From: an uncultured Prevotellaceae bacterium
GTDB taxonomy: Bacteria; Bacteroidota; Bacteroidia; Bacteroidales; Bacteroidaceae
Direction: 5' to 3'
Assembly (NCBI GenBank): GCA_946188345.1
Contig: CAMHUI010000012.1
Coordinates: forward strand, 1-63,451
DNA length: 63,451 nt
A program made the position numbers and the translations under genes. Below, one piece after another: positions 44,709-53,935 of the stretch. Numbering within the stretch: the stretch's first letter is position 1; each line of letters opens with the position of its first letter. The notes beneath the pieces are model-generated. The model did not search any database. It was given only the letters and a program-made list of their open reading frames with translations, and was not told where the DNA came from.

Positions 44709-45212
44709 TCATATCCCTCTTTCAGCCCAGTCGCCGCGGTCGAGGTTGCGGTATCCGATGGCTTCGGCGAGGTGGTGGGACTGAACATGCTCGGTGCCTT
44801 CAAGGTCGGCGATGGTGCGGGCTACCTTCAGGATGCGGTTGTAGGGGCGGGCAGAGAGCGAGAGGCGCTCCATGGCCGTGCGGAGGAGTTCGAGGCCGGC
44901 GGCGTCGGGTTCAGCAAACTGATGAATCTGTCGCTCGGACATCTGGGCGTTGCAATAGATACGGCCCTTCTCTACGTTCTTTCCCGAGGAGAGTGAGCTG
45001 AAGCGCTCTTCCTGTATCTGTCGGGCACGGATGACGCGCTCGCGGATGACAGCCGAGGGTTCACCGGGCTGCATCTGCGAGAGCTGGGCAAAGGGCGCGG
45101 TCTGGATTTCGCAGAGAATGTCGATGCTGCTGGGGAATATGTAACCCCGTTTGCATGATAATTTCATCCCTGTAAGAAACAGAATTGTTTTCATTGCAGC
45201 AATTAAACACAT
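44709..45212 (-). pseudogene. Displaced comM 3' end
   Basis: The frame encodes about 140 residues matching the C-terminal part of the ComM at 47999-49570, from IDILCEIQTAPF to the stop. The first 25 residues are not ComM. From 44751 to 45048 the DNA matches 48041-48338 with only 8 differences and no gaps (about 97%). On both sides it diverges: the last 12 codons encode the same peptide with seven synonymous changes, and the upstream part is clearly less similar. It lacks the Walker motifs, so it cannot work alone. Confidence 0.85.
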
Positions 45213-45259
45213 CTTTGAACTTGTCTTTGACTTTTCCTGCTCGTTTTGTAGACTTCTTC

Positions 45260-46024
45260 TTAATGTCTATAAACTTTTCTTCCATCTTGAATGAAGATTC
45301 CATATTTGCCTTCTCCCTTTACCCCGGAAACAGTGAAGATGTGGGGGCAACGATCTTTTTCTTTGCGATTAACAGATTGTATATCTGTCATCAAATCCTT
45401 GAAATCTTTCATATTGAAGATGTCCTGTTCATTAATAGCACATTTCAGAAGGTATCTATTGTTGCCATCTGCTCCAAAAAGCCATGTGTTTAAGGGACCC
45501 AATTCGCTACCAACACCTTCGATCCACCATCCCGATGGTGTTGGGATGGGATTTTCTTCCAATATTGGTCGCATGAGAACACAACGTCTGAATTCTAATC
45601 CAATGTTCATGCTTTTTTCTTCAACGATTCTCATGTCTCTCTTCCAATCTATGTGCGTAACGTCTGCCACCGATACTATGTCGCCAACAGAACCGTCGAA
45701 ATCATATAAGACATAACTATCTTCCATTCCTTTCGGAATAAAATATACTTTTCTGTCGTTTTCGAAGATTGCCAATAGATACTCTGTTTCTTGCGCGTTA
45801 TCATAATTGAACACATAGAACTTCTTACATTCGATGCCTCCAATTAGGGTATCACCCTTCATATAATAACGATAATCGTAATCTGGATACTCTGGTACTT
45901 CTTTATTGCTGTATCTCATATGCCAGGTCTTGCCTTCTTCAACGAATGGGTTGTAAACTTTGTCCTGGGCTATGCAGGAGAAACAAACCGTAAATATAAA
46001 CAGGATAAGAACAAAAACTCTCAT
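45260..46024 (-). CDS. Secreted protein with sorting-like tail, partner of the papain-like protease
   Basis: 254 residues. The frame begins at 46048, but ATG 46024 (MRVFVLILFIFTVCFSCIAQ) gives the signal peptide and starts 7 bp after the protease stop. The body has WHMRYSNKEVPEYPDYDYRYY and WWIEGVGSELGPLNTWLF, resembling secreted Bacteroidetes proteins with no assigned role. The end, CPHIFTVSGVKGEGKYGIFI then DGRKVYRH, is a sorting-like tail. AT-rich compared with the flanks, as is the preceding gene. No enzyme motif. Expressed with the protease; substrate, inhibitor or unrelated partner cannot be told apart. Confidence 0.65.
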   Translation of the reverse strand: MRVFVLILFIFTVCFSCIAQDKVYNPFVEEGKTWHMRYSNKEVPEYPDYDYRYYMKGDTLIGGIECKKFYVFNYDNAQETEYLLAIFENDRKVYFIPKGMEDSYVLYDFDGSVGDIVSVADVTHIDWKRDMRIVEEKSMNIGLEFRRCVLMRPILEENPIPTPSGWWIEGVGSELGPLNTWLFGADGNNRYLLKCAINEQDIFNMKDFKDLMTDIQSVNRKEKDRCPHIFTVSGVKGEGKYGIFIQDGRKVYRH

Positions 46025-46031
46025 GTTACAA

Positions 46032-47972
46032 TTATTGTATGGTTCCATAATTAAGTTGAAGTGTTGTACCTACAGGTATCTCAAATGAAGTGTTGGGCGC
46101 TTTATCTATTATTCCGCCATTTCTTATTATTATATTGGAATTTGTAGAATTAACATTTTCAATGACTGCGTTTGTGAGATGTCCGCCATCAACGTGAAGA
46201 CATCCTCCTTCCAATGTTATTTTTGCTCCGTTATAAAATATAACATCATCTTGAATTGTCAGCGTCACTCCACTTGGAACTACAATGTTGTTATAAATGT
46301 ACCGTTTAATTGACCACGTGGTATTAGTTGTTACATTCACGATGTCACTTACATGGGCTGTCAAGTTATACACATTACCAAAATCATCCATCGGGCCGAC
46401 CGTGTAGTCACTATCATCACCATCTTGCTGATCTGGTATCCAACTTGGACAACATGAAGGTTTCTGCCCTATTCCCCAACTATAAAAGCCATCTCCATCA
46501 TTGTCTGTTATTGCAATGTCTGATTCTGAATATATTTGCGATGCAATTGGCATTGTTGCATAATATGGAGTTCTAAAGCATGATTGGTCATTAAAAAGAA
46601 CGTAAGCATAACCTTTATGCTCATAATATCTGTTAGTTCCATAACTATTCTTAAATATCCAGTATGTTTTACCTATTCGGTTATCTCCATTTTGGATTAC
46701 TACAAAATTACTGGGGCTTTGATTATATCCGCCAAAGAATCTTATCGTATCACCTTCGTGTATTGTGGAATATCCAACCAAAGTCATGGCATGACCATGA
46801 TATGAACCATTGTTGTACATAAAGCCAGATGTCAAAGGACCATATTTAATGAGAGCTTTCTTTACTGAATCATTGTTATTTATAGTATGATTGTGAACAG
46901 ATGAAGTGCCACTCATTGTTATCAATTCACTAAAACTACCCTTATTGCTGCACGGTTCGTCTGAGTTGGAGAACGGAAAGGAATTCTCTTCTGATATTCC
47001 ATGAGAAGAAATCCAATTTAGCGCACTATCCTCATATCCTCCCGATGAATTAGTTCCACAACCTGAACAGGAAATGACTTCCTGTTCTGACAAGTCATAA
47101 TCAATCTCCTGATTGAAATATAAGTTAACCAGTGCCTCTGTTACCCCTACAGCAGCAAATGCCCAGCAACTGTTTCCTGTACTTTGATGTTTTACTGGTG
47201 TTATCCAATCAATTCCGTGTCGATTTCTCCAATCGAATGATTCAACATACGGCGAACTATTTTGCATCATTGATTGACTATCCTCTGCATCTCCAAATTC
47301 GAAAATGCCTGAAGAATAATATTCAAATCCTGTTGGATGACATTCTCCATCGACACCAAGTATTTTCTTTTTGTCTTCCCATCGTAATAACGATAGGTCT
47401 GTAACCTCTGCACGCCATAACCTGTTATGCTTTTCATTGTTCTCATTGATATTATTGACAATAGCCCCTACTTGCGCCCTCTTTTGTCCCTCTGAGACAT
47501 TTTTGTATTCTGCTTGTGTCATGTTTCGCTTTCCATCCCCATGAGAGACTTTTATGGTAATAGATGATATATCCATAACAGCGTCATTTGAATAAAACAA
47601 GAGTTTGGAAGGACAAATATTGGGAAGGGTCTTCGTTTCTTCGCAATAATTAAATAAGGACAAAGAGTCATTGTCATTGAAAAGCCTACTCATTTCAAGA
47701 GCAAGATACTCATTTCCGTCTTTGTCTATGAGAATAACTCTGACAAAACTTTTTTGACTATGTAAGTAGATCTTTCCTGTTAATGAAAGACCTGCTATAG
47801 ACTTGACATCATCCAGACTGAACGACTCACAACTTTGCGGAAGTACTATAGACCTCATTTCGTATCCTTCATCTTTAGTTAGTTGAAACAAAGGAGACGA
47901 TGTCGTCGATTGTGCAAGAGTGCAAAACGTAGCCCTTATGCTCAGAATTAATAATAAGCAAATTCTATTCAT
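46032..47972 (-). CDS. Secreted papain-like (C1) cysteine protease
   Basis: 646 residues, signal peptide ending CTLAQ. A prodomain of about 220 residues is followed by a papain-like domain: FDWRNRHGIDWITPVKHQ at the mature start, nucleophile Cys269 in NSCWAFAAV, the pocket SGCGTNSSGG, His394 in YHGHAMTLVGYS and Asn442 in WIFKNSYGTN. After about 490 an acidic DNDGDG and a beta-helix-like stretch (VTLTIQDDVIF, IIIRNGGII) end at GTTLQLNYGTIQ, without the usual sorting tail. AT-rich. It and the next gene lie between two copies of the comM 3' end. Confidence 0.85.
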   Translation of the reverse strand: MNRICLLLILSIRATFCTLAQSTTSSPLFQLTKDEGYEMRSIVLPQSCESFSLDDVKSIAGLSLTGKIYLHSQKSFVRVILIDKDGNEYLALEMSRLFNDNDSLSLFNYCEETKTLPNICPSKLLFYSNDAVMDISSITIKVSHGDGKRNMTQAEYKNVSEGQKRAQVGAIVNNINENNEKHNRLWRAEVTDLSLLRWEDKKKILGVDGECHPTGFEYYSSGIFEFGDAEDSQSMMQNSSPYVESFDWRNRHGIDWITPVKHQSTGNSCWAFAAVGVTEALVNLYFNQEIDYDLSEQEVISCSGCGTNSSGGYEDSALNWISSHGISEENSFPFSNSDEPCSNKGSFSELITMSGTSSVHNHTINNNDSVKKALIKYGPLTSGFMYNNGSYHGHAMTLVGYSTIHEGDTIRFFGGYNQSPSNFVVIQNGDNRIGKTYWIFKNSYGTNRYYEHKGYAYVLFNDQSCFRTPYYATMPIASQIYSESDIAITDNDGDGFYSWGIGQKPSCCPSWIPDQQDGDDSDYTVGPMDDFGNVYNLTAHVSDIVNVTTNTTWSIKRYIYNNIVVPSGVTLTIQDDVIFYNGAKITLEGGCLHVDGGHLTNAVIENVNSTNSNIIIRNGGIIDKAPNTSFEIPVGTTLQLNYGTIQ

Positions 47973-47998
47973 AACAATTATTGTTTGTGTTTCGTTTT

Positions 47999-49570
47999 CT
48001 ATATTCCTCTCTCAGCCCAGTCTCCTCTATCAAGATTCCGGTAGCCGATGGCTTCGGCGAGGTGGTGAGACTGAACGTGCTCGGTGCCTTCAAGGTCGGC
48101 GATGGTGCGGGCTACCTTCAGTATGCGGTTGTAGGCGCGGGCAGAGAGCGAGAGGCGCTCCATGGCCGTGCGGAGGAGTTCGAGACCGGCGGCGTCGGGT
48201 TCGGCAAACTGATGAATCTGTCGCTCGGACATCTGGGCGTTGCAATAGATACGGCCCTTCTCTACGTTCTTTCCCGAGGAGAGTGAGCTGAAGCGCTCTT
48301 CCTGTATCTGTCGGGCACGGATGACACGCTCGCGGATGGTGGACGAGGGTTCGCCTGGCTGGGCCTTCGAGAGGTCCTTGAAGGGTACGGGCGTTATCTC
48401 CACCTGGATGTCGATGCGGTCGAGCAGCGGACCGGAAATTTTTCCGAGGTAGTGCTGTATCTGTCCCGGCGTGCAGCAGCAGTTGTGCGTCGGGTCACCG
48501 TAGTAACCGCAGGGACAAGGGTTGCAGGAGGCTACGAACATGAAGGAGCAGGGCAGCTCGAGGGTGTACTTGGCGCGGCTGATGGTAATCTTACGGTCTT
48601 CCAAGGGCTGGCGCATCACTTCGAGGGTCTGCTTATTGAACTCTGTGAGTTCGTCGAGGAAGAGTACACCATTATGTGCCAGAGATATTTCTCCTGGCTG
48701 CGGCGAGGTGCCGCCTCCGACGAGGGCGACCTGCGAGATGGTGTGATGGGGTGAGCGGAAGGGTCGCTGCGAGATGAGCGAGGTGTCCTTGCCCACCTTT
48801 CCGGCAATAGAGTGAATCTGCGTTGTCTCCAGGCTCTCGGCCAGCGAGAGTGGCGGCAGGATGCTGGGCAGCCGTTTCGCCATCATCGACTTTCCACTTC
48901 CTGGCGGGCCTATCATGATGAGGTTGTGTCCGCCGGCGGCAGCGACTTCCAGGGCTCGCTTGACGTTTTCTTGTCCGCGGACGTCGCTGAAGTCGAGGTC
49001 GAAGTGGCTCTGGTTCTCGTAGAACTCCCGGCGGGTATCGATGCGGGTGGGCTCAAAATGCTCTCGCCCTGTAAGGAAGTCAATGACCTCCATTAGGCTC
49101 TCCAGTCCGTAGACATCAATGTTATTGACAACGGCAGCCTCGCGGATGTTCTGCTTGGGTACGATGAGGGTCTTGAACTTCTCGGCTCTTGCACGGATGG
49201 CCACGGGCAGGGCTCCTCGTATGGGCTGAAGTTTACCGTCGAGGCTCAGCTCGCCCACCATCATGACTTGGTCGAGGTTGTCGACGGCGATGTCGCCGTT
49301 GGCAGCGAGTATGGCGATGGCAATGGGCAGGTCGAAGGCGCTTCCTTCCTTTCTCAGGTCGGCCGGCGAGAGGTTGGCCGTGATGTCGGCGAAGGGAAAC
49401 GAGAAGGCGTTGTTCTGTATGGCGGCAGCGATGCGGTCGCGGCCTTCCTTGACGGCGGCATCGCCGAGGCCGGTGAGGTGGTAGCCGCAGCCGGGGCCGA
49501 GACTCACCTCGACGGTGACGGTGGTTACTTCGAGGCCATTGACGGCAGCGCTGAATGTCTTGACGAACAT
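47999..49570 (-). CDS. comM: ComM/YifB AAA-type Mg-chelatase-like ATPase
   Basis: 523 residues. N-terminal Lon-protease-like/ChlI-type domain (VSLGPGCGYHLTGLGDAAVKE), then the AAA core: Walker A GPPGSGKSMMAKRLPSILPP, Walker B GVLFLDELTEF, and CNPCPCGYYGDPTHNCCC, a Cys-rich loop typical of the family. ComM assists branch migration during natural transformation in other bacteria; in Bacteroidetes the role is inferred. The C-terminal 140 residues recur as a separate fragment at 44709-45212. Confidence 0.92.
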   Translation of the reverse strand: MFVKTFSAAVNGLEVTTVTVEVSLGPGCGYHLTGLGDAAVKEGRDRIAAAIQNNAFSFPFADITANLSPADLRKEGSAFDLPIAIAILAANGDIAVDNLDQVMMVGELSLDGKLQPIRGALPVAIRARAEKFKTLIVPKQNIREAAVVNNIDVYGLESLMEVIDFLTGREHFEPTRIDTRREFYENQSHFDLDFSDVRGQENVKRALEVAAAGGHNLIMIGPPGSGKSMMAKRLPSILPPLSLAESLETTQIHSIAGKVGKDTSLISQRPFRSPHHTISQVALVGGGTSPQPGEISLAHNGVLFLDELTEFNKQTLEVMRQPLEDRKITISRAKYTLELPCSFMFVASCNPCPCGYYGDPTHNCCCTPGQIQHYLGKISGPLLDRIDIQVEITPVPFKDLSKAQPGEPSSTIRERVIRARQIQEERFSSLSSGKNVEKGRIYCNAQMSERQIHQFAEPDAAGLELLRTAMERLSLSARAYNRILKVARTIADLEGTEHVQSHHLAEAIGYRNLDRGDWAERGI

Positions 49571-49624
49571 AGGGGGAATGTGTTAAAGTGATGGGTGAAA
49601 TAAAAAAAGTTTAATGATAACAAC

Positions 49625-50065
49625 TTATTGGTGGCCTGGGCCTTTGATTCCACTATAGGCACACCATGCACCAATGACGATTGCAGCAGACGTTATGGGA
49701 TAGAATAGCCATTTCAGCCAATCATAGTGATAGACTATATATATGTTGTGTTTGCTTTGTTCCTGCCATGACCAATCGAAGGAGGCAAAGAAGAGGTAGC
49801 CAAATACCAACATGATAACTATCCCAACAGAAAAGAGGAACAAATTACTTATTAATGGTGTTCCTTTCTTAGATGAATCAGGTAAGCTATTCACGAAGAA
49901 AGCTGCAGACCCCAACAAAGCGACCACACCGAGGCCACCTATGATGATACGGCCTATCACTTTAAGAGAATATCCAAACGCTATAAAAAGTATGATGATT
50001 CCAACAATCATGAATACAGCGCCATATACTCTGCTTGCGCTTTTACTTAACTGTGGTTCTTGCAT
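49625..50065 (-). CDS. Four-helix membrane protein
   Basis: 146 residues with about four hydrophobic helices: VFMIVGIIILFIAFGY, IIIGGLGVVALLGSAAF, LFLFSVGIVIMLVFGYLFFA and WLFYPITSAAIVIGAW. A Lys/Ser loop lies between helices 2 and 3. It is AT-rich beside comM. I recognise no family. Confidence 0.6.
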   Translation of the reverse strand: MQEPQLSKSASRVYGAVFMIVGIIILFIAFGYSLKVIGRIIIGGLGVVALLGSAAFFVNSLPDSSKKGTPLISNLFLFSVGIVIMLVFGYLFFASFDWSWQEQSKHNIYIVYHYDWLKWLFYPITSAAIVIGAWCAYSGIKGPGHQ

Positions 50066-50083
50066 CGATGCTTCATTTGAAAA

Positions 50084-51127
50084 TTATTCTGTATAGATGA
50101 CTTGCACGAGGGTCTGGCCTACGGCAGCGAGCGTGTTGCGGTCGATGTGCTCCATGGTGTCGCTGATGGTGTGCCAGGTAGGTCCGAAGGAACTCTGCGG
50201 ACAGTCGGCATGGTAGGGTATGATGTCGATGGTGGGTATGTTGGCCACTTGGTTCATGGGCACGTGGTCGTCGGTGATGTATGAACCTTCGCGTTTGGGG
50301 AAGAAGGAGCTCTTTCCTACTACACCGGCAGCTCGCCAGACTTTCCGCACGACGCCGGCGGCGTAGTGCTTGGAATATTGCTCTTGGAAGAACTGTGCTC
50401 CCTCGCCGCCCACCATGTCGAGCAGGATGCCGTAGATGGGTCTGGCGCCATTCCCGTTCTCTCCATAGGGGAGGCTCTTTGACCAGTATTGCGCACCGAG
50501 GGCCCACGACTGCGGGTCGTCCTGCTGGTCGCTCCATTGAGGCGTGCCCCAGTCTTCTGCGTCGAAGCAGATGAAGTCGATGCCGATGTGAGGTGTTGAG
50601 GATTTGTCGGAGTAGAGGAGTCGGGCGAGTTCCATCATGACGGCCACGCCAGAGGCTCCGTCGTTGGCAGCCATGACGGGTTTGTGGTGGTTGGCCTCGT
50701 CGGGGTCGTTGTCAGCCCATGGGCGGCTGTCCCAGTGGGCGGCGATGATGATGCGTGTCTGGGCCTCCGGCTGATAGCGGGCGATGATGTTGGTGGCATG
50801 GAGGGTGGTGCCGTCGTAGCCTGTGAGGTCGGCCTGCTGCTGGTCTACGGTGAGGCCATAGCTCTGGAACTTACTGACTATCCACTGGCGGCACTGCTCG
50901 TGGGCCTGCGAGTTCATGGTACGGGGGCCGAAGGTACACTGGTCGGCGCAGAACTGATAGGCTGAGTCGGCACTGAAGGTGGGTCCTACGGGCTTCTGCT
51001 TCTCCACGTCGTCGACGGAGGCTGTGGTGCGGTGGTTGATGACGAGGGGGCGGATGGCGTAGGCATAGAGGAAGAGGCCTGCGACGAGGATGATGAGGGT
51101 ACGAGTCACAATGGTTTTCTTTTTCAT
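50084..51127 (-). CDS. M28-family glutaminyl-cyclase-like enzyme
   Basis: 347 residues from ATG 51127 (MKKKTIVTRTLIILVAGLFL), with one N-terminal anchor helix. The zinc ligands are visible: IIAAHWDSRPWADND (His, Asp), NDGASGVAVMMELA (Asp), CFDAEDWG (Glu), YHADCPQSSF and THxISD-type WHTISDTMEHID (His). The glutaminyl-cyclase group of M28 differs from aminopeptidases in carrying DGASG and EDWG; that matches here. The cyclases form N-terminal pyroglutamate on exported proteins in Bacteroidetes. An aminopeptidase is the alternative. Confidence 0.8.
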   Translation of the reverse strand: MKKKTIVTRTLIILVAGLFLYAYAIRPLVINHRTTASVDDVEKQKPVGPTFSADSAYQFCADQCTFGPRTMNSQAHEQCRQWIVSKFQSYGLTVDQQQADLTGYDGTTLHATNIIARYQPEAQTRIIIAAHWDSRPWADNDPDEANHHKPVMAANDGASGVAVMMELARLLYSDKSSTPHIGIDFICFDAEDWGTPQWSDQQDDPQSWALGAQYWSKSLPYGENGNGARPIYGILLDMVGGEGAQFFQEQYSKHYAAGVVRKVWRAAGVVGKSSFFPKREGSYITDDHVPMNQVANIPTIDIIPYHADCPQSSFGPTWHTISDTMEHIDRNTLAAVGQTLVQVIYTE

Positions 51128-51218
51128 ATATTTGTTATTTGAAGAGTTGCGACAGAGTCGCAGCATACTGAGAAGTATTTACATTTTGTTGCGACGGAGC
51201 CGCTACCTGCGGGGGATT

Positions 51219-52934
51219 CTATTTGCCTGCGCGGCTCTGGGCCTGGGTGAGGACACGGAGCCAGTTGCGACCCCAGAGCTTGGCGATGTCGTCGTTAGTA
51301 AATCCGCTACGGAGTAGCTCACGTGTGAGGTTGGGCAGTTCTTCTGCACTGGCGAGACCGGGTATGCCGCCATCACCGTCGAAGTCGGTTCCGATGCCCA
51401 CATGGTCGATGCCCATGACGTCGACGGCATGTCGGATGTGAAGGAGGGCGTCTTGAATAGTTGCCTGGCCGTCAGTGCGCAGGAAACCATTGTATAGCGT
51501 CACCTGCATGACTCCTCCCCGGCTGGCGAGGTCTCGCATCTGCTGATCGGTGAGGTTGCGCGGATGGTCGCAGATGGCTCGGCAGGAGCTGTGGCTGCAG
51601 ACAATGGGCGTGGCAGAGAGATGAAGGGCATCGTAGAATGAGGTCTCGGCAGCGTGAGAGAGGTCGACGAGCAACCCCAGCCGGTTCATCTCACCTACGA
51701 CCTCGTGTCCGAAGGGCGACAGTCCGCCCCAGGTGTGGGTTCCGCGTGCAGAGTCGCAGATGTCGTTGTCGCCATTGTGGCAGAGGGTGATATAGGTGAT
51801 GCCGCGACTGGCGAAGTGGGCTATGTTCTCGAGGTGTCCCTCGAGGGCTTTGCCGTTTTCGATACCGAGGACGATGCTCTTGCGGCCGGCTTGCTTGTTG
51901 AGAAGCAGGTCGTCGGCATTGCGGGCAAAGGCCAGGTGGGTGGGGTGGCTGTCGACGATGGACCGGACCTCGTCGAAGATATGGTCGGCATAGGCTTTGC
52001 CTGCCTGCTCGTCGTCCTGTGGCAGATAGGCCACCAAGGTGACGGCATCGAGTCTTCCGGCGGTCATCTTATGCAGGTCAACGAGGATGCGGCTGTCGCG
52101 CTCGCAGAAATGGATACCCTGGGGAAAGAACATTGGGGTGTCGCAATGGGAGTCGAGGGTGAGGATGCTGCTGTGGAGAGCTTTCGTGCGGGCGAAGAGG
52201 TCGGCTTCGCTGACGAGCCACTGGAAGAGGGGCAGTCCTTCGGCCCCGAGCCACTCGGGATGCCACTGCACACCCATCATGGGCGAGCCGCAGACGTGCT
52301 CCATGGCCTCGATAGTACCGTCGGGAGCGGTGGCAGTGATGCGGAATCCCTGCGGTACCTCACTGACGGCTTGGTGATGGAAGGAGTTGACGAAGATCTC
52401 GTCGCCACAGAGCGCATGCAGACAGCTACCGGCGGCTATGGCTACCTTGTGGGTCACCTCAGTGCGCTCGGCCTTCTGGGAGTGCTGTATGGGTCGGTCG
52501 GAGATGTCTTGGAAGACCTTTCCTCCGAGCGCCACGGCCATGGTCTGCACACCGCGACAGATGCCGAAGATGGGCATCTGCTGCCGGGCTGCGAGGCGCG
52601 TGATGAGCAACTCAGGCTCGTCGCGCTCGGCGTTGACGCTGCCCAGCAGCGGCGAGGGGTCTTCGCCCTGCCAAAGGGGGTTCAAATCACCTCCGCCGGT
52701 GAGCAGCAGGCCGTCGATGGCGTGAAGGGTATCTTCGATGACCTCTGGCGAGGCTACGGGGGGGATGAGAAGCGGCACGCCGCCAGCCTGAACCACCTGT
52801 TTGTAGTAGCGCTCGCGCAACGTGGCGTCGCCGTCTACGTAGTTGGTTGTGATGCCGATGACGGGGGCTCTACGGGTTCTCGGCAGCGAGGTATCGAGCG
52901 GATGGAGCAGGGAGTCGATATTGAAATTCTGCAT
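51219..52934 (-). CDS. C26 amidotransferase-like domain fused to M19 dipeptidase
   Basis: 571 residues from ATG 52934 (MQNFNIDSLLHPLDTSLP), 42 nt after the -7 box; the longer frame starts upstream of the promoter. Residues about 20-250 form a class I glutamine-amidotransferase-like (C26, gamma-glutamyl hydrolase) domain: LLTGGGDLNP, nucleophile Cys in IFGICRGVQ, His-x-Glu in VQWHPEWLG. Residues about 255-571 form an M19 renal-dipeptidase-like domain: LTLDSHCDTPMF (metal His-x-Asp), ENGKALEG, ITLCHNGDNDI, DLSHAAE, CSHSSCRAI and GIGTDFDGDGG. No signal peptide. It could process gamma-glutamyl peptides in two steps; inferred. Confidence 0.88.
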   Translation of the reverse strand: MQNFNIDSLLHPLDTSLPRTRRAPVIGITTNYVDGDATLRERYYKQVVQAGGVPLLIPPVASPEVIEDTLHAIDGLLLTGGGDLNPLWQGEDPSPLLGSVNAERDEPELLITRLAARQQMPIFGICRGVQTMAVALGGKVFQDISDRPIQHSQKAERTEVTHKVAIAAGSCLHALCGDEIFVNSFHHQAVSEVPQGFRITATAPDGTIEAMEHVCGSPMMGVQWHPEWLGAEGLPLFQWLVSEADLFARTKALHSSILTLDSHCDTPMFFPQGIHFCERDSRILVDLHKMTAGRLDAVTLVAYLPQDDEQAGKAYADHIFDEVRSIVDSHPTHLAFARNADDLLLNKQAGRKSIVLGIENGKALEGHLENIAHFASRGITYITLCHNGDNDICDSARGTHTWGGLSPFGHEVVGEMNRLGLLVDLSHAAETSFYDALHLSATPIVCSHSSCRAICDHPRNLTDQQMRDLASRGGVMQVTLYNGFLRTDGQATIQDALLHIRHAVDVMGIDHVGIGTDFDGDGGIPGLASAEELPNLTRELLRSGFTNDDIAKLWGRNWLRVLTQAQSRAGK

Positions 52935-52976
52935 ATAGGTAGTATTGAAAATGGTTTCCGGTGTGAAATGATTGCA

Positions 52977-52984
52977 CAAAAGTA
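52977..52984 (-). promoter_or_regulatory. -7 box of the C26-M19 gene
   Basis: TACTTTTG on the minus strand followed by TGC; leader of about 38 nt to 52934. Supports the shorter start. Confidence 0.6.
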
Positions 52985-53224
52985 GCAAAAACCCTTGACG
53001 TAGGCAATTTTTTTCTAAAGAAAAAACGGAAAAAGTTGCCCTGCGCCACCCTGCCCCACAGCGAAAGACTGCCACGAGAGGGGGTGTGTTTAACAGGAAG
53101 CTGCTGCCGGTTTGCTCAGTAATCGCAAAAAAACAACTTTTGCTGTCCGGGGAAACGGCAATGTGGCAATGCTTATGTTTGTTGATTTTTGGTGACCTCA
53201 GGGGCGGAACGGCCGGGGCGTTTT

Positions 53225-53655
53225 GTCAGGATTCTTTACCAGAAAATTCTGTCAGGATTTTCGGGTGTTCTAGAAAAATATTTCGACTTCCGGGGCCATT
53301 TTTTTGAAGCTTCCTAAGGCGAGTAAGAGACTTTTGGTACAAATCGCATGGACTTTTGTACCGATTCGTTGCTTGATTTCTTAGAATTCACTCCACGATT
53401 TCTTACTTTTCGTCATGACTTTTGTACCAAAAGTCTGCCCGAAAGGCGGTCTTACGCAGTTCGAAAGGTCAGCTCCGTTGGTCGGTTTGTCGGTGGTTAT
53501 CAAGAACAAAAAGGCTATCTGTTTCACTGTCAACGGGTTGCGCTTGATGGCTCATGGCTGCGTTATTTGCGACCGGGGGAAAAATTTTTCAGAAAGTGGG
53601 CCTTCTCAGCGCGGAATCCGGGCACTTTTGTAAATATTATTCAGAAGGCTTCTGG
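53225..53655 (+). repeat. 430-bp dispersed repeat, copy 3
   Basis: Same orientation as copy 2, opposite to copy 1. It keeps the GGATTTTCGGGTGTTCTAGA block, GACTTTTGGTACAAATCG, GACTTTTGTACCAAAAGTC and the GTGGTTATCAAGA to GTGGGCCTTCTCAGC stretch. It lies between the C26-M19 gene and the FKBP cluster, with no gene inside it. The rest of 52935-53935 shows no gene; it ends with the terminator at 53861-53918. Confidence 0.9.
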
Positions 53656-53860
53656 CCCTTGACTTTCCCCTCGGCCGTCGACCTTTGGTTCGGGCCGTTT
53701 TTACCGGACACCAATATAAACAACATCTTTACAGGCCCTGAAGTTTCCTTATCAATCGTTGATAACTATGACTTCAAGGGAATATAAGAGTGTTGTCTCA
53801 GGCTGATTGTCGTGTTATCATCGGAGGTTATCACCGGTTAGGGTGGCAAGGATACGAAAA

Positions 53861-53918
53861 AGGGGTGGCAGTGCGCCTGCCTGATTGTGTGGATTCAGGC
53901 TTCGGCACTGTCACCCCT
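53861..53918. terminator. Large hairpin ending the FKBP cluster
   Basis: AGGGGTGGCAGTGC (53861-53874) pairs with GCACTGTCACCCCT (53905-53918) with one mismatch, enclosing an inner CCTGA/TTCAGG stem. It lies 18 bp beyond the stop of the 53936 gene. Confidence 0.75.
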
Positions 53919-53935
53919 TGTTCTGTGAATTGGGC

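Noticed and set aside
45061..45303. An 80-codon minus-strand frame between the comM fragment and the sorting-tail gene
   Set aside because: It overlaps the end of the neighbouring gene, is low in complexity and shows no ribosome site or domain.
51654..52985. A 443-codon plus-strand frame opposite the C26-M19 gene
   Set aside because: The opposite strand has both active sites in order and a fitting promoter; this frame shows no domain.
53348..53662. Frames inside repeat copies 2 and 3 as genes
   Set aside because: Two overlapping frames are open at once, one copy has a stop, and there is no consistent start; treated as part of a non-coding repeat.
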